Counted from the stretch's first letter, positions 36,579 to 45,937 are shown. The stretch is DNA of 64,000 nt from Clostridium muellerianum (GCF_012926525.1 NZ_JABBNI010000025.1:248001-312000), one strand, 5' to 3'. Numbers and translations: made by a program. Notes: generated by a model not told the origin, from the letters alone.

Positions 36579-36860
36579 TTAAAAACCTCTACTCTTCAAG
36601 AAACCATCAAGTTTGGTTTTTAGTTCGTCTTCATCCATCAAATCTAAAAGTTCTATTTTATTTATTTGTTTTTTATCTACTGTGAAATTTATGTCTTCTG
36701 AACATATGTAAACATCCGCTTCATAAAATTCTGCTGTAGTAACATCACATCGCATAATATTATATTTTATATTTTTATTTTGAAAATATTTTTTTGCATT
36801 ACATTCTATTATAAAACTGCTTCCAAGCCCAAGGCTGCATACTACCACTATGTCAATCAC
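36579..36860 (-). CDS. PTS EIIB, ascorbate/UlaB-like
   Basis: A 93-residue EIIB protein with the phosphocysteine motif VVCSLGLGSSF near residues 7-17, as in UlaB/SgaB. GTG at 36860 is chosen because GGAGG is eight bases upstream; a TTG five codons earlier overlaps that site. It lies between the regulator and EIIC genes and would pass phosphate to the incoming sugar. Confidence 0.78.
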   Translation of the reverse strand: MIDIVVVCSLGLGSSFIIECNAKKYFQNKNIKYNIMRCDVTTAEFYEADVYICSEDINFTVDKKQINKIELLDLMDEDELKTKLDGFLKSRGF

Positions 36861-36910
36861 TACAATTACCTCCAATTTTCAAGCTATATTTGTAAAACAA
36901 ATTCTTAATT

Positions 36911-39013
36911 TTAATGCGCAGCTTCTTTTTTAACTAAATTCATAATATTGTTCATAAAATCCTTTTCAGTATCACACTTGAGTAGAGATCTTAAATTCTC
37001 TCTATGATTAAAAACAGTTACGATTTCCTCTAAAGCTTTTAAATGACTTTTATTATCTTTGGTTGCAAATGCTATTATTACTTTAACTGGATCATGATTT
37101 TTATGTCCAAAACACAAGGGTTCCTTTAATGTAATAATAGAAAATCCTGTATCTAATGCTCCATCTTCTGGTCTTCCATGTGGAAGCGCTATGCCATTTG
37201 ATATAACAATATAAGGTCCATTTTTGCCTTTTTTTTCAATAGACTTTACAAGACTATCCACATAATTTTCATTTACAATCCCCTTATCCAAAAGTAATTT
37301 TCCACAATATTTTACAGCTTCCTTTGCAGAAGAAAATTCTCCTTTTGTTAAAACTAAATCTTCATTTAATAAGTCATCTATATGGAGTATTTTTTCTTTA
37401 TAATCTCCAAACATATGTTGAGTTAGTTCTTTCCTAAGTTTATCTACATCTTTTATGATACAATTACTGCTTATTATTTTCATTAAAGTATCAATATCTC
37501 CTTCATTTCTTCTAACTTTAGGATTAAAAATTTTTGAAAGTTTAACCTTATCATCATCATTAATTAAAGGATTTACTACTATAATTGGAACATTAGCTTC
37601 CTTTATAGCCACAGTACTTATAACATAATCTATATCAAAGGTATTTCTTGATATAAACTCATTATAAGAAAGTATGTCTACTATTTCTATATCTTCATAA
37701 TTATTCTTTAACTTACTAGCTAAAAGTTTAGAAGTTCCAATGCCTGTAGAACATACTACCATAACTCTTTTTTGAGTTGTAAATCCTTTATTCATTTTTT
37801 CCAAAGCTGCGCCAAAATGTAGACATATATAAGATATTTCATCCTCCATAAACTTTATGTTAAATTGTTCTTCAACATATTTGCAAACTTTCACTGTAGC
37901 TTTAAATATTAACGGATAACAATTTTTTATATCTTCTTTTAAATTATTTTTTATAAATATATTATACTTCATTCTATTTATAGCTGGAATTAAATGAACA
38001 AATAACCCACTTACAATTTCACTGTGATTACTAAATTTAGTGCATATCTCTTTTTCAAAAGCTTCCACCATAGCACCTGTACACTTCATAAGTTTGCTTC
38101 TTTCTGAAACACTAATAAAAATATCATCTTCAAGAAATTTTACAGGATTAGCACCTAAAAAATGCATTGTAATCCAAACTATTTCTGTTTTAGGTATAAC
38201 TACATCATACTTTTCCGAAATATCCATACAATACTTTTTGGCTTCTTCATATTCAAAGGTTTCAGCCAAATAATCCATTTTTTCTAATTCTATGTCTACG
38301 AAAAATCTCTGCTGAACTCTTTTTACCATTATACAAGTATTTATTAGCATATTATAAAAAGCTACATCAGAACAGGTAACTTTTCTCTGCAATAGATATT
38401 TTCTAAGTATTTCCCATATATATTTTATATCTATACCATAAAAATAATTTTTTATCATTAAATCATCCATATTTTTAGGATTTAATATTCCCTGCATTTT
38501 TGAATAGTCATAGCTTTCTAACATAATATCATATATTAATCTTCTTTTAGCTATTTCTTTACCTACAAAGTATATTCCTTTATTTCTCTTTTTAACAAGC
38601 TTTATATCCTTCTCCAATAAATATTCTTCAACTTCATATAAATATTTAGATACAGTAGCCTTGCTAACTCCTGTAAATTCTGAAAGTTCAAGTAATGTTC
38701 TAGAATAATGACTTTTTAAAAGATATAGTATAAGTCTGTTTTTATTACTAAATCCTAAGTAATTTTTATATATAGCTTCTTTTCTTGCAATAGTATCCAA
38801 TTGCCTCCTTGTAAGACAAATTTTAATACCTAGTCCATATTTTCTTTTAAGTTCAGGCATATTATTCTTTTTAAGAATATATTCTATGTTATCTAAAGCG
38901 TATCTTACCATTCTCTCACTTATATCTGACTGTTTAGCTATGTCTTTAATTGTTAAAAAATCATCCACATGTATCATATAATTCAATATTTTATATTCTA
39001 CGTCTTTAATCAC
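36911..39013 (-). CDS. BglG-family PTS-regulated transcriptional regulator with EIIB and EIIA domains
   Basis: About 700 residues. Order of domains: two winged-helix regions (residues ~1-150, including LLELSEFTGVSKATVSKYLYEVE), two PRDs (~170-390), an EIIB-like domain with VVCSTGIGTSKLL near residue 415, and a mannitol/fructose-type EIIA domain with active histidine in IALPHGRPEDG near residue 610. It probably activates the PTS genes below it. GTG at 39013 is preferred because AGGTGATAA precedes it. Upstream in-frame codons run into the palindromic repeat at 39064-39222 and are not credible. No separate EIIA gene is nearby. Confidence 0.82.
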   Translation of the reverse strand: MIKDVEYKILNYMIHVDDFLTIKDIAKQSDISERMVRYALDNIEYILKKNNMPELKRKYGLGIKICLTRRQLDTIARKEAIYKNYLGFSNKNRLILYLLKSHYSRTLLELSEFTGVSKATVSKYLYEVEEYLLEKDIKLVKKRNKGIYFVGKEIAKRRLIYDIMLESYDYSKMQGILNPKNMDDLMIKNYFYGIDIKYIWEILRKYLLQRKVTCSDVAFYNMLINTCIMVKRVQQRFFVDIELEKMDYLAETFEYEEAKKYCMDISEKYDVVIPKTEIVWITMHFLGANPVKFLEDDIFISVSERSKLMKCTGAMVEAFEKEICTKFSNHSEIVSGLFVHLIPAINRMKYNIFIKNNLKEDIKNCYPLIFKATVKVCKYVEEQFNIKFMEDEISYICLHFGAALEKMNKGFTTQKRVMVVCSTGIGTSKLLASKLKNNYEDIEIVDILSYNEFISRNTFDIDYVISTVAIKEANVPIIVVNPLINDDDKVKLSKIFNPKVRRNEGDIDTLMKIISSNCIIKDVDKLRKELTQHMFGDYKEKILHIDDLLNEDLVLTKGEFSSAKEAVKYCGKLLLDKGIVNENYVDSLVKSIEKKGKNGPYIVISNGIALPHGRPEDGALDTGFSIITLKEPLCFGHKNHDPVKVIIAFATKDNKSHLKALEEIVTVFNHRENLRSLLKCDTEKDFMNNIMNLVKKEAAH

Positions 39014-39063
39014 CTTATCACCTACTATTTCAATTATACAATATATTTTTAAATTTATCATTA

Positions 39064-39222
39064 AGGCATATGAAAGAAAATAGCAAGTCAAAGATGTTAG
39101 TATATTTTGCCATGGACAAGTAAACAGGTTCCGCTGATAGTTGTTCTATCAAAGGGTTCTGTTGACGCAGTATAACGCAAAATATACTAACATACTGACT
39201 TGTTATTTTCTTTCATATGCCT
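39064..39222. repeat. 159-bp palindromic repeat, copy B
   Basis: Arms AGGCATATGAAAGAAAATA... and the inverse ...TATTTTCTTTCATATGCCT pair over about 45 bases. The centre has CAGGTTCC, the hairpin TGATAG-TTGTT-CTATCA and GGGTTCTGTTGACGCAGTAT. It aligns without gaps in its core to copy A at 8791-8948. It lies between the PTS regulator and the ABC transporter terminator. No coding capacity. Confidence 0.75.
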
Positions 39223-39230
39223 AATACAAA

Positions 39231-39250
39231 AAAAGACCAATAAGGTCTTT
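39231..39250. terminator. Terminator of the ABC transporter operon
   Basis: AAAGACC/GGTCTTT hairpin with A-run and T-run on both sides. It ends the minus-strand ABC operon 24 bases past its last stop. Confidence 0.8.
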
Positions 39251-39273
39251 TTCTGCGGTCGTAATTTATAATT

Positions 39274-40350
39274 TTATCCCTTTGGGATTATATGAATGAT
39301 ACTTGGATTTATATCCAAATAAACATTTTCATCTTCTTTATAGACTTTTTTATTTGCTGGATCATAATCTAAAACTTTCACAGCTAATCCTTCATAAGTT
39401 ACTACATAATCTTGATAAGCCCCCATAAATACTGAAGTCTTAACATTAACCTTTACATTGCCTTCATCTGAAAGTTTCAATGCTTCTGGTCTCATTACTA
39501 CTTTAACTTCATCATTTACTTTCACATTAGCATCTGTTTTTACAATAAAATTAGTATTAAATAGTTCTACAGAAACTCCATCTTTAGTGACTTCTTTAAC
39601 CTTAGCACTAAATATATTTGCAACTCCTATAAAATCAGCTACAAACTCTGAAGCAGGTTTCTTATAAATTTCCTGAGGAGTTCCTATTTGCTCTATTACA
39701 CCTTTATTCATTATAATAACTCTATCTGACATACTCATAGCTTCTGCTTGATCATGAGTTACATATACACTGGTAATTCCTATTTTCTTTTGTATTTTTC
39801 TTATTTCTGTTCTCATGTATACTCTAAGCTTTGCATCTAAGTTTGATAATGGCTCGTCAAACAACAGTACTGATGGCTGCATTACAAGTGCTCTAGCTAG
39901 TGCAACTCTTTGCTGTTGTCCACCTGAAAGTTGATTTGGAGCCCTTTTAGCTAACCCCTCAAGCCCTACTAAACTAAGTATATTTTCTACATTTCTTTTA
40001 ATATCAGCTGTTGGAAGTTTCTTTATCCTAAGTCCATAAGCTACATTTTCAAATATATTTAGGTGAGGAAACAAAGCATAGGTTTGAAAAACCATTGCAG
40101 TATCCCTCTTATCTGGAGTCAAACTGTTAACTTTATCTTCTCCTATATATATATCACCACTAGTAGGAACTTCAAATCCTGCAATCATTCTTAGTGTTGT
40201 AGTTTTACCACATCCTGAAGGCCCTAAAAGTGTAACAAATTCTCCAGGTTTTATATCTACACACACATTATCTACTGCAGTAAAAGTTTTTCCATCGTCA
40301 CCTTTATATATTTTAACTATATTCTTTAATTTAACATATTTTGAACTCAT
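39274..40350 (-). CDS. ABC transporter ATPase, FbpC/PotA type
   Basis: A 358-residue ATPase. Walker A is GPSGCGKTT near residue 44, the signature LSGGQQQRVALARAL is near residue 140 and Walker B LLFDEPLSNLD is near residue 163. A C-terminal TOBE domain follows from about residue 245. The combination with a double-length permease and a small lipoprotein resembles ferric iron (FbpABC) or 2-aminoethylphosphonate importers; the two cannot be separated by sequence alone. It is last in the operon. Confidence 0.85.
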   Translation of the reverse strand: MSSKYVKLKNIVKIYKGDDGKTFTAVDNVCVDIKPGEFVTLLGPSGCGKTTTLRMIAGFEVPTSGDIYIGEDKVNSLTPDKRDTAMVFQTYALFPHLNIFENVAYGLRIKKLPTADIKRNVENILSLVGLEGLAKRAPNQLSGGQQQRVALARALVMQPSVLLFDEPLSNLDAKLRVYMRTEIRKIQKKIGITSVYVTHDQAEAMSMSDRVIIMNKGVIEQIGTPQEIYKKPASEFVADFIGVANIFSAKVKEVTKDGVSVELFNTNFIVKTDANVKVNDEVKVVMRPEALKLSDEGNVKVNVKTSVFMGAYQDYVVTYEGLAVKVLDYDPANKKVYKEDENVYLDINPSIIHIIPKG

Positions 40351-40360
40351 ATTACCCCTC

Positions 40361-42043
40361 CTATGCCTCTCTAGTTGAAGTAGTTATTCCAATTTTACTA
40401 AGTAAAAATTTCATTATTCCAACAACTATAAGTACTATAATTATAAGTATAGTTGAATATCCTGCTGCAACTCCAATTCTTCCCACATCCACCTGTGACA
40501 TTATGGTTACTGTTAAAAGGTTGTAATTTGCAGATACAAGGAATATAACTGCACTTACAGCTGTCATACTTCTTACAAAGCTGTATACAAGTCCACTAAA
40601 AAATGCGGATTTTATAAGAGGTATTGTAACTGAAGTAAACACCTTAAATGAATTAGCACCTAAATCTTGAGCTGCTTCTTCTATGGCTGAATCAATTTGT
40701 TGGAGAGATGCAACACCAGATCTTATGCCTACAGGCATACTTCTAAATATAAATGCTAGAATTATTATAATAGAAGTTCCTGTTAAAATAAGAGGTTCTT
40801 TATTATAAGCTAGTATATATCCCATACCTATAGCTGTACCTGGTACTGCCATAGAAAGCATAGATACAAATTCTACCGCTCTTCTTCCTAAAAATTTCTT
40901 TTTTACTATTAAGAAAGCTATTATCATACCTAAAATTCCTGTTATAGGCATTGCTATCAATGATAATATAGTGGTATCTATTATAGGTTTCACTCCTAAT
41001 GATGTAATATATTTATAGTGCTTGAGAGTTGGTGTATAGTCTATACCCCAAAGATTTACAAAAGAACCGTAAGGTATTAATACATATAGAACCATTATAA
41101 ATATACAAATTGCAAAACAAAGCCCTTGTACTGGAACAGTTATAGACTTTTCTGTAATATAATCTCTTTGTCTTGAAGGCTTTCCTGTTACAGTTACATA
41201 TGATTTATTTCCTACCCAATACTTTTGAACAACAAACATCAATATAGATATTGAAAGTAGTATAGTAGCTAATGCTGTACCACCTTTTAAATCATAATTT
41301 CCCATGGCTTGCAGGTAAGTTTTAGCAGCCAAAGTTGTAAAGTTTCCTCCAATAACCATGGCATTTCCAAAATCAGCCACACTCTGTATAAATACAAGCA
41401 AGAAAGCATTAGCTATTCCTGGTTTCAAAAGTGGAAGTGTTATAGTTTTAAATATATACCCTCTAGAAGCTCCCATATTCCTTGCTGCTTCTTCATAAGA
41501 TGGATCTATTTGCTTTAATAATCCTGCTAGTACTAAATATGCTACTGGAAAAAAGGTTAATATTTGAACTGTAGCAAGTCCTGTAAATCCATATATATTA
41601 GCATTTTTCATGTGAAGTATATTATAAGTTATAAATCCTCTTTGTCCAAAAAGCATTATGAAAGACATCGCTAATGCAAATGGAGGAGATACTATAGGTA
41701 AAATAGTAAGTATGCTAAACATTTTTTTAAACTTAATCTTTATATATGCATCAGCATAAGCAAATAGAAAACCTATCGCTGTTGATACTAGGCTAACGAA
41801 AATCCCCAATATCAAAGTGTTTGCAAGAACCTTTTTAGTTTCTGTTTGACTTAAAACTTGTTTATAATATTTTAATGTAATAGAACCGTTTTGGGTTAAA
41901 AAACTTTCCTTGAAAACATCATATAATGGCCAAACTATAAAAATTAAAAGTGATAAAATAACTAAAATTATTGTAGTTAAAAGTATAGGATCCCTAAATA
42001 TCTTTTTTGCGTCATCTATTTCTGTTTTAAAACCATTTTTCAT
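40361..42043 (-). CDS. ABC transporter permease, FbpB type (fused)
   Basis: A 560-residue permease with two homologous membrane halves, each with an EAA loop: EEAARNMGASRGYIFKTITL near residue 180 and EEAAQDLGANSFKVFTSVTI near residue 465. About twelve membrane segments. The fused architecture is typical of iron(III), thiamine and aminophosphonate importers. It lies between the binding protein and the ATPase genes. Confidence 0.85.
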   Translation of the reverse strand: MKNGFKTEIDDAKKIFRDPILLTTIILVILSLLIFIVWPLYDVFKESFLTQNGSITLKYYKQVLSQTETKKVLANTLILGIFVSLVSTAIGFLFAYADAYIKIKFKKMFSILTILPIVSPPFALAMSFIMLFGQRGFITYNILHMKNANIYGFTGLATVQILTFFPVAYLVLAGLLKQIDPSYEEAARNMGASRGYIFKTITLPLLKPGIANAFLLVFIQSVADFGNAMVIGGNFTTLAAKTYLQAMGNYDLKGGTALATILLSISILMFVVQKYWVGNKSYVTVTGKPSRQRDYITEKSITVPVQGLCFAICIFIMVLYVLIPYGSFVNLWGIDYTPTLKHYKYITSLGVKPIIDTTILSLIAMPITGILGMIIAFLIVKKKFLGRRAVEFVSMLSMAVPGTAIGMGYILAYNKEPLILTGTSIIIILAFIFRSMPVGIRSGVASLQQIDSAIEEAAQDLGANSFKVFTSVTIPLIKSAFFSGLVYSFVRSMTAVSAVIFLVSANYNLLTVTIMSQVDVGRIGVAAGYSTILIIIVLIVVGIMKFLLSKIGITTSTREA

Positions 42044-42057
42044 ACCATCACCTCGTT

Positions 42058-42115
42058 TTAAATTGGAAATGGGAAATTGGAAATGAATGTAGTTTTTACT
42101 TCATTCCCAACTTCA
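42058..42115. repeat. Short degenerate repeat in the ABC operon
   Basis: AAATTGGAAATGGG is followed directly by AAATTGGAAATG, and the region also folds on itself (GAATGTAG...ACTTCATTC). It lies between the binding-protein and permease genes. No coding role. Confidence 0.5.
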
Positions 42116-42117
42116 TG

Positions 42118-43158
42118 TTATTTGATTGCATTATTCCATTTTTCTACTAATTCATTTTTGTGAGATCCTGCCCATTCAAGTTTATAATCTATTAGTTTTG
42201 CATCTTTTAATTCTTCAGCTTGTTTTGGTGGGTTGGCTTTAGGATTAGTTAAAAACTGGTATGAACCTACTGTTTGTCCAATTTCTTGTGCTTTTTTAGT
42301 TAAACACCAATCAACAAACTTCTTAGCTAATTCTTGATTTGGCCCACCTTTTACAATACCTACTGCACCTATTTCATAGCCTGTCCCTTCACTTGGTGTA
42401 GATAATACTATATCTTTCATTCCTTCTTCTCTATATTTTATTGCATCGTGAAGGAATGTAATTCCTACTATTGCTTCACCTTGTCCAACCATTCTTCCTG
42501 GAGCTGTTCCTGACTTTTGATATGATTTAATTTGTCCATTTAACTTTTTCATATACTCCATACCTTTTTCTTCTCCCATAATCTGTACAACGGTAGCAAG
42601 AAATGTATATGCTGTTCCTGATGAACCTGGATTAGCTGCTACTATTTGTCCTTTAAATTCAGGTTTTAGTAGATCTTGCCAACTCTTAGGAGCTTCAACC
42701 CCTTTTTCTGCAAGTAATTTTTTATTAGATACAATTCCTAAATATCCTTTATATATTCCTGTCCAATATCCTTCTTTGTCCTTAAACTGATCAGGAATTT
42801 CTTTTGCATTTGGTGATACATATTTTTCAAGAAGCCCTTCTTTTTGAGCTTGTATAAATCCATCTGCTGGACCTCCAAACCAAACTGAAGCCTTTGGATT
42901 TTCTTTTTCAGCCTTTATCCTTCCCATTATTTCACCAGAACTCATTCTAACAGCTTCTACTTTTATTCCAGTTTCACTTTGAAATTGTTTAGTTGCTGCT
43001 ACCATATGATCTTCCATAAGTCCACAATAAACTGTAAGTTTTTGATCTTTTCCCTGTGCATTAGTTGCTTCAGAACTTTTTGACCCACATCCTGCAAATA
43101 ATCCTACAGTTAAAGTTACAGCCATTAGCATAGAAAATGTTTTTTTTAATTTTAGCAT
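42118..43158 (-). CDS. ABC transporter substrate-binding lipoprotein, FbpA type
   Basis: A 346-residue lipoprotein. The signal peptide (residues 1-22) ends in a lipobox, LFAGC, with the lipid-modified cysteine at residue 23. The mature part starts with a Ser/Lys-rich linker and then TVYCGLMEDHMVAATKQF, typical of family 1 iron/aminophosphonate binding proteins. It is first in the operon, with GGGGGG before the ATG. Substrate, iron(III) or a phosphonate, is not resolved. Confidence 0.85.
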   Translation of the reverse strand: MLKLKKTFSMLMAVTLTVGLFAGCGSKSSEATNAQGKDQKLTVYCGLMEDHMVAATKQFQSETGIKVEAVRMSSGEIMGRIKAEKENPKASVWFGGPADGFIQAQKEGLLEKYVSPNAKEIPDQFKDKEGYWTGIYKGYLGIVSNKKLLAEKGVEAPKSWQDLLKPEFKGQIVAANPGSSGTAYTFLATVVQIMGEEKGMEYMKKLNGQIKSYQKSGTAPGRMVGQGEAIVGITFLHDAIKYREEGMKDIVLSTPSEGTGYEIGAVGIVKGGPNQELAKKFVDWCLTKKAQEIGQTVGSYQFLTNPKANPPKQAEELKDAKLIDYKLEWAGSHKNELVEKWNNAIK

Positions 43159-43262
43159 GTAAAAATCCCCCCTATTAACTTTAAGTTCATTTTATCACAA
43201 CTTTTAACTTGTAAAATATTAAATATTGTAAAAGCAAATGTGCAAAATTTATGCTTTTTAGC

Positions 43263-43365
43263 AAAAAAATAAAGAAGCTATTTCATTCTAAGACTTAAGT
43301 AAAAAAGTATTTCTTACAAATAAGATACACCCTTAGCCTAAAAATCACTTCATAGCTTCTTTATT
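43263..43365 (-). other. Branched stem-loop with U-run between mgtC and the ABC operon
   Basis: Outer stem AATAAAGAAGCTAT/ATAGCTTCTTTATT (14 bp) at 43268-43281 and 43352-43365, followed on the minus strand by seven U. Inside are CTAAG/CTTAG and GTA.TCTTA/TAAGA.TAC stems. It lies 83 bases past mgtC and 105 before the lipoprotein gene. It may be an elaborate mgtC terminator or a leader RNA that controls the ABC operon. Confidence 0.5.
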
Positions 43366-43447
43366 TATTCTTATGTTAAAAATTCATTTTTAATCAATAA
43401 ATCTACTTAGAGGGAGCTTATTCCTCCACTAAGTATAGATAAACTTA

Positions 43448-44149
43448 TTACATTATTTTTACGCTTATAACTTCCTCTATAGATGCTAGGTGTTTAATAA
43501 TTTCCGATTTTCTTATATGTCTTGGTATTAATATGGTATATAAACTCTTCATAAATCCTTCTTCACCATCTACTTCTTCAATTAAAAACTCAATATTTTT
43601 TATTTTTATATTTTTTCCTTCAAAATACCCATTAACCATTTGTACCATTCCCTGCTTATCGATATATTCTACTTCTAACTTTACTAGATTAGCTTTGTCT
43701 ATAAATTTAGATTCAAACTTTTTCAAACTAACTAGTGCAATAACTACAGCAACAGTTGATAAAATACTTAATACATAATAACCTAATCCCACTGCAAGAC
43801 CAATGCATGCAACTACCCATAAACTAGCAGCTGTAGTAAGCCCTTTTACCGAACCCTTCTCATGCAGTATTGTACCAGCACCTAAAAAACCGACTCCACT
43901 TACTACTTGCGCTCCTATTCTTCCTATATCTGCTTTTAAAGCACTGCCCAATTGTGGGTTTTTCACTATCATTTCAACAGTTTTTTCAACATCATATAAT
44001 TGTATCATGGATATTACACAAGCACCTATACATACAAGTATGTGAGTTCTAAAACCTGCTGGCCTGTTTTTGTACTCCCTTTCATAACCTATTAATCCTC
44101 CAATAATTATAGCCAATAATAATCTAGCTACAACTTCATAAATCTTCAT
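43448..44149 (-). CDS. mgtC: MgtC/SapB family membrane protein
   Basis: A 233-residue protein. The N-terminal half has four membrane segments with the family signatures GGLIGYEREYKNRPAGFRTH and FLGAGTI. The C-terminal ~80 residues are a soluble ACT-like domain. MgtC proteins are linked to magnesium starvation and inhibit F-type ATPase in some pathogens; in clostridia the role is not known. It appears monocistronic. Confidence 0.88.
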   Translation of the reverse strand: MKIYEVVARLLLAIIIGGLIGYEREYKNRPAGFRTHILVCIGACVISMIQLYDVEKTVEMIVKNPQLGSALKADIGRIGAQVVSGVGFLGAGTILHEKGSVKGLTTAASLWVVACIGLAVGLGYYVLSILSTVAVVIALVSLKKFESKFIDKANLVKLEVEYIDKQGMVQMVNGYFEGKNIKIKNIEFLIEEVDGEEGFMKSLYTILIPRHIRKSEIIKHLASIEEVISVKIM

Positions 44150-44378
44150 TAAATCTACTTCCTAACTCATTTATAAATTTTCCTCTTATTATAACAAACT
44201 ATAAATTATTATAACATAGTAACTTATTACAAATAAATTTAAAAACCTTTTTATTTTAATTATTTTATTATTGAATACATTTTATAACACAAATATAATA
44301 ATGTTAAAAATATTTTTATTATACTTATTTATTAAAATACTTTAAAAAAATTTAATTAGTTACAAGAAGGAATTTATA
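44150..44378. other. AT-rich spacer upstream of mgtC
   Basis: No gene or repeat is seen. Very AT-rich; TTATAATAA-type stretches near 44195-44215 could serve as the mgtC promoter on the minus strand, but no clear -35 was identified. Confidence 0.4.
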
Positions 44379-44468
44379 CTGAAAAGAAAGTTTGTTATAG
44401 CTTTGAATTGTTTAGATGGAAAAGTACAAACATCTATAATTGATTTTATGAAAGAAAATAAATCTTAG
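44379..44468 (+). pseudogene. Remnant of a carbonic-anhydrase-like gene (N-terminus)
   Basis: A 29-codon frame after AGAAGG. It reads LKRKFVIALNCLDGKVQ... and resembles the start of small beta-carbonic-anhydrase-like proteins (normally KFAxALNCxDGRVQxPV). It begins with CTG where an ATG would be expected and stops after residue 29, where the IS-like fragment at 44461 begins. It looks like a gene cut by that element. Functional expression is doubtful. Confidence 0.4.
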
Positions 44469-44550
44469 AAGAAAGAACTTATCTAGGGCGCATATCATCC
44501 GTAACACTTCCATCTAAAAAAATGATAGTGTTACGGAGTGATAGCAATCA
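44461..44550 (+). mobile_element. IS200/IS605-like end fragment, copy 2
   Basis: TCTTAGAAG...AACTTATCTAGGGCGC is followed by a 10-bp hairpin (CCGTAACACT/AGTGTTACGG, 44499-44535) and then AGTGATAGCAAT. The order and flanks match copy 1 (minus strand of 12941-13124), but the hairpin stem has a completely different sequence that still pairs. The hairpin may also terminate the aro operon, which ends 46 bases away. Confidence 0.45.
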
Positions 44551-44580
44551 AATAAAGCCCAAGTGAATCTGTGATTTATT

Positions 44581-45345
44581 TTACAAATTATTATGTAGTA
44601 GTTCAATAATTTTGCGTAAATCTGATATCGCAATCTGTCCTGGAGCAGAAACCTTTTTAGCCGCACCAAAGGTTATATCAGAACCAAATATTTCACCTGA
44701 TATTCTACTTACAATACCTTTTCCGGCCATAGACATTGTTATAATAGGCACATTAGCATACTTTTCTCTCATTATGCGTGTTGCATCCAATAATATAATA
44801 ACATCTTCACTACAATTAGGCATCACTGCTATTTTAGCAATATCACCACCTAATTCTTGAGCTTTTCTAAGCCTTGATATTATCTCTTCTTTTTCTGGTG
44901 TTTTATTAAAGTCATGATTTGAAATAATAACTGCTGCATTATTTTCATGAGCTAATTTAATTAATTCTTTTATATCTTTTTCTGTATTGAACAATTCAAT
45001 ATCAATGATATCCACAAGCTTCGCTCTAGCAATTGATTTATTCAATTTAATATAAAATTCTGTGCTAACTTCTTTCTCTCCACCCTCTTTAACACTACGG
45101 AATGTAAAAATTATAGGTTTGCAGGGTAATATTATTTTGATATTATTTAATATTTCTTTTACCTTATCTATATTAGTAACATTATCAAAAAAATCTGCTC
45201 TCCATTCTACAATGTCAAAATCTAAATTCTTAAGAAAATTAGTTTCTTCAATAATTTGTGATATGTCTTTACCTACTATAGGAACACAAATTTTAGGCTT
45301 TCCTTCACCAATTACAACATTTTTAACCGCAACTATTTCTTTCAT
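44581..45345 (-). CDS. aroD: 3-dehydroquinate dehydratase type I
   Basis: A 254-residue type I (Schiff-base) dehydroquinase of the shikimate pathway. The catalytic His-Asp region is IISNHDFNKTP near residue 142 and the Schiff-base lysine lies in DIAKIAVMP near residue 170. It is the last gene of the aromatic operon, after a 50-base gap from aroK. The ribosome site AAAGAGGTG is properly placed. Confidence 0.93.
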   Translation of the reverse strand: MKEIVAVKNVVIGEGKPKICVPIVGKDISQIIEETNFLKNLDFDIVEWRADFFDNVTNIDKVKEILNNIKIILPCKPIIFTFRSVKEGGEKEVSTEFYIKLNKSIARAKLVDIIDIELFNTEKDIKELIKLAHENNAAVIISNHDFNKTPEKEEIISRLRKAQELGGDIAKIAVMPNCSEDVIILLDATRIMREKYANVPIITMSMAGKGIVSRISGEIFGSDITFGAAKKVSAPGQIAISDLRKIIELLHNNL

Positions 45346-45394
45346 TGATGTTCACCTCTTTAAAATTTAGGAAGCTATAAAATGAGTATTATTC

Positions 45395-45895
45395 TTAAAT
45401 TATAATTTTCAATATTTTTTGTACAATATCTTCTATTTTTTCATCATTTATAATCCAAAAATCACAATACTTTTTATAAAGTTCATATCGTTCATCAAAA
45501 ATATCGTATAATTTTCCAGGGCCTTGTTTTAAAAGAGGCCTATTTGATATATTTACATCTTGTACAATGTTTTTTATAGGCCTATCTATAAAAATTATAA
45601 TACCATTTTTCTTAAGATCCTTTATGTTTAAATAATTTTTTACTGCTCCACCACCAGTAGATATTATAACTGATTTTTCTATACTTAATTCAGAAACTGC
45701 CTGTCTTTCCAATTTCCTAAAATATTCTTCTCCATGTTTAAATATTTCAGGTATACTTTGCTTAGCAACATCTTCTATATAGTCATCTGTATCAATAAAC
45801 TTAACTTTTAATCTTTCACTTAACATTTTACCTATAGTTGTTTTCCCACTGCCTGGCATACCAATTAACACTATATTTCTGCTTAACATATGCAT
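45395..45895 (-). CDS. aroK: Shikimate kinase
   Basis: A 166-residue kinase that forms shikimate 3-phosphate. Walker A is GMPGSGKTTIGK near residues 12-23, the shikimate-binding DTDDYIE follows and STGGGAV lies near residue 80. Two in-frame ATGs (45895 and 45889) are both near the GAAAGG site; the second gives better spacing. It lies between aroE and aroD. Confidence 0.92.
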   Translation of the reverse strand: MHMLSRNIVLIGMPGSGKTTIGKMLSERLKVKFIDTDDYIEDVAKQSIPEIFKHGEEYFRKLERQAVSELSIEKSVIISTGGGAVKNYLNIKDLKKNGIIIFIDRPIKNIVQDVNISNRPLLKQGPGKLYDIFDERYELYKKYCDFWIINDEKIEDIVQKILKIII

Positions 45896-45937
45896 AATAC
45901 CTTTCTCTTTTATTTGCCACTTATTTGTATACTTTAC

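Noticed and set aside
39014-39091. N-terminal extension of the PTS regulator to 39091
   Set aside because: The extra codons lie in the palindromic repeat, and the GTG at 39013 has a proper ribosome site.
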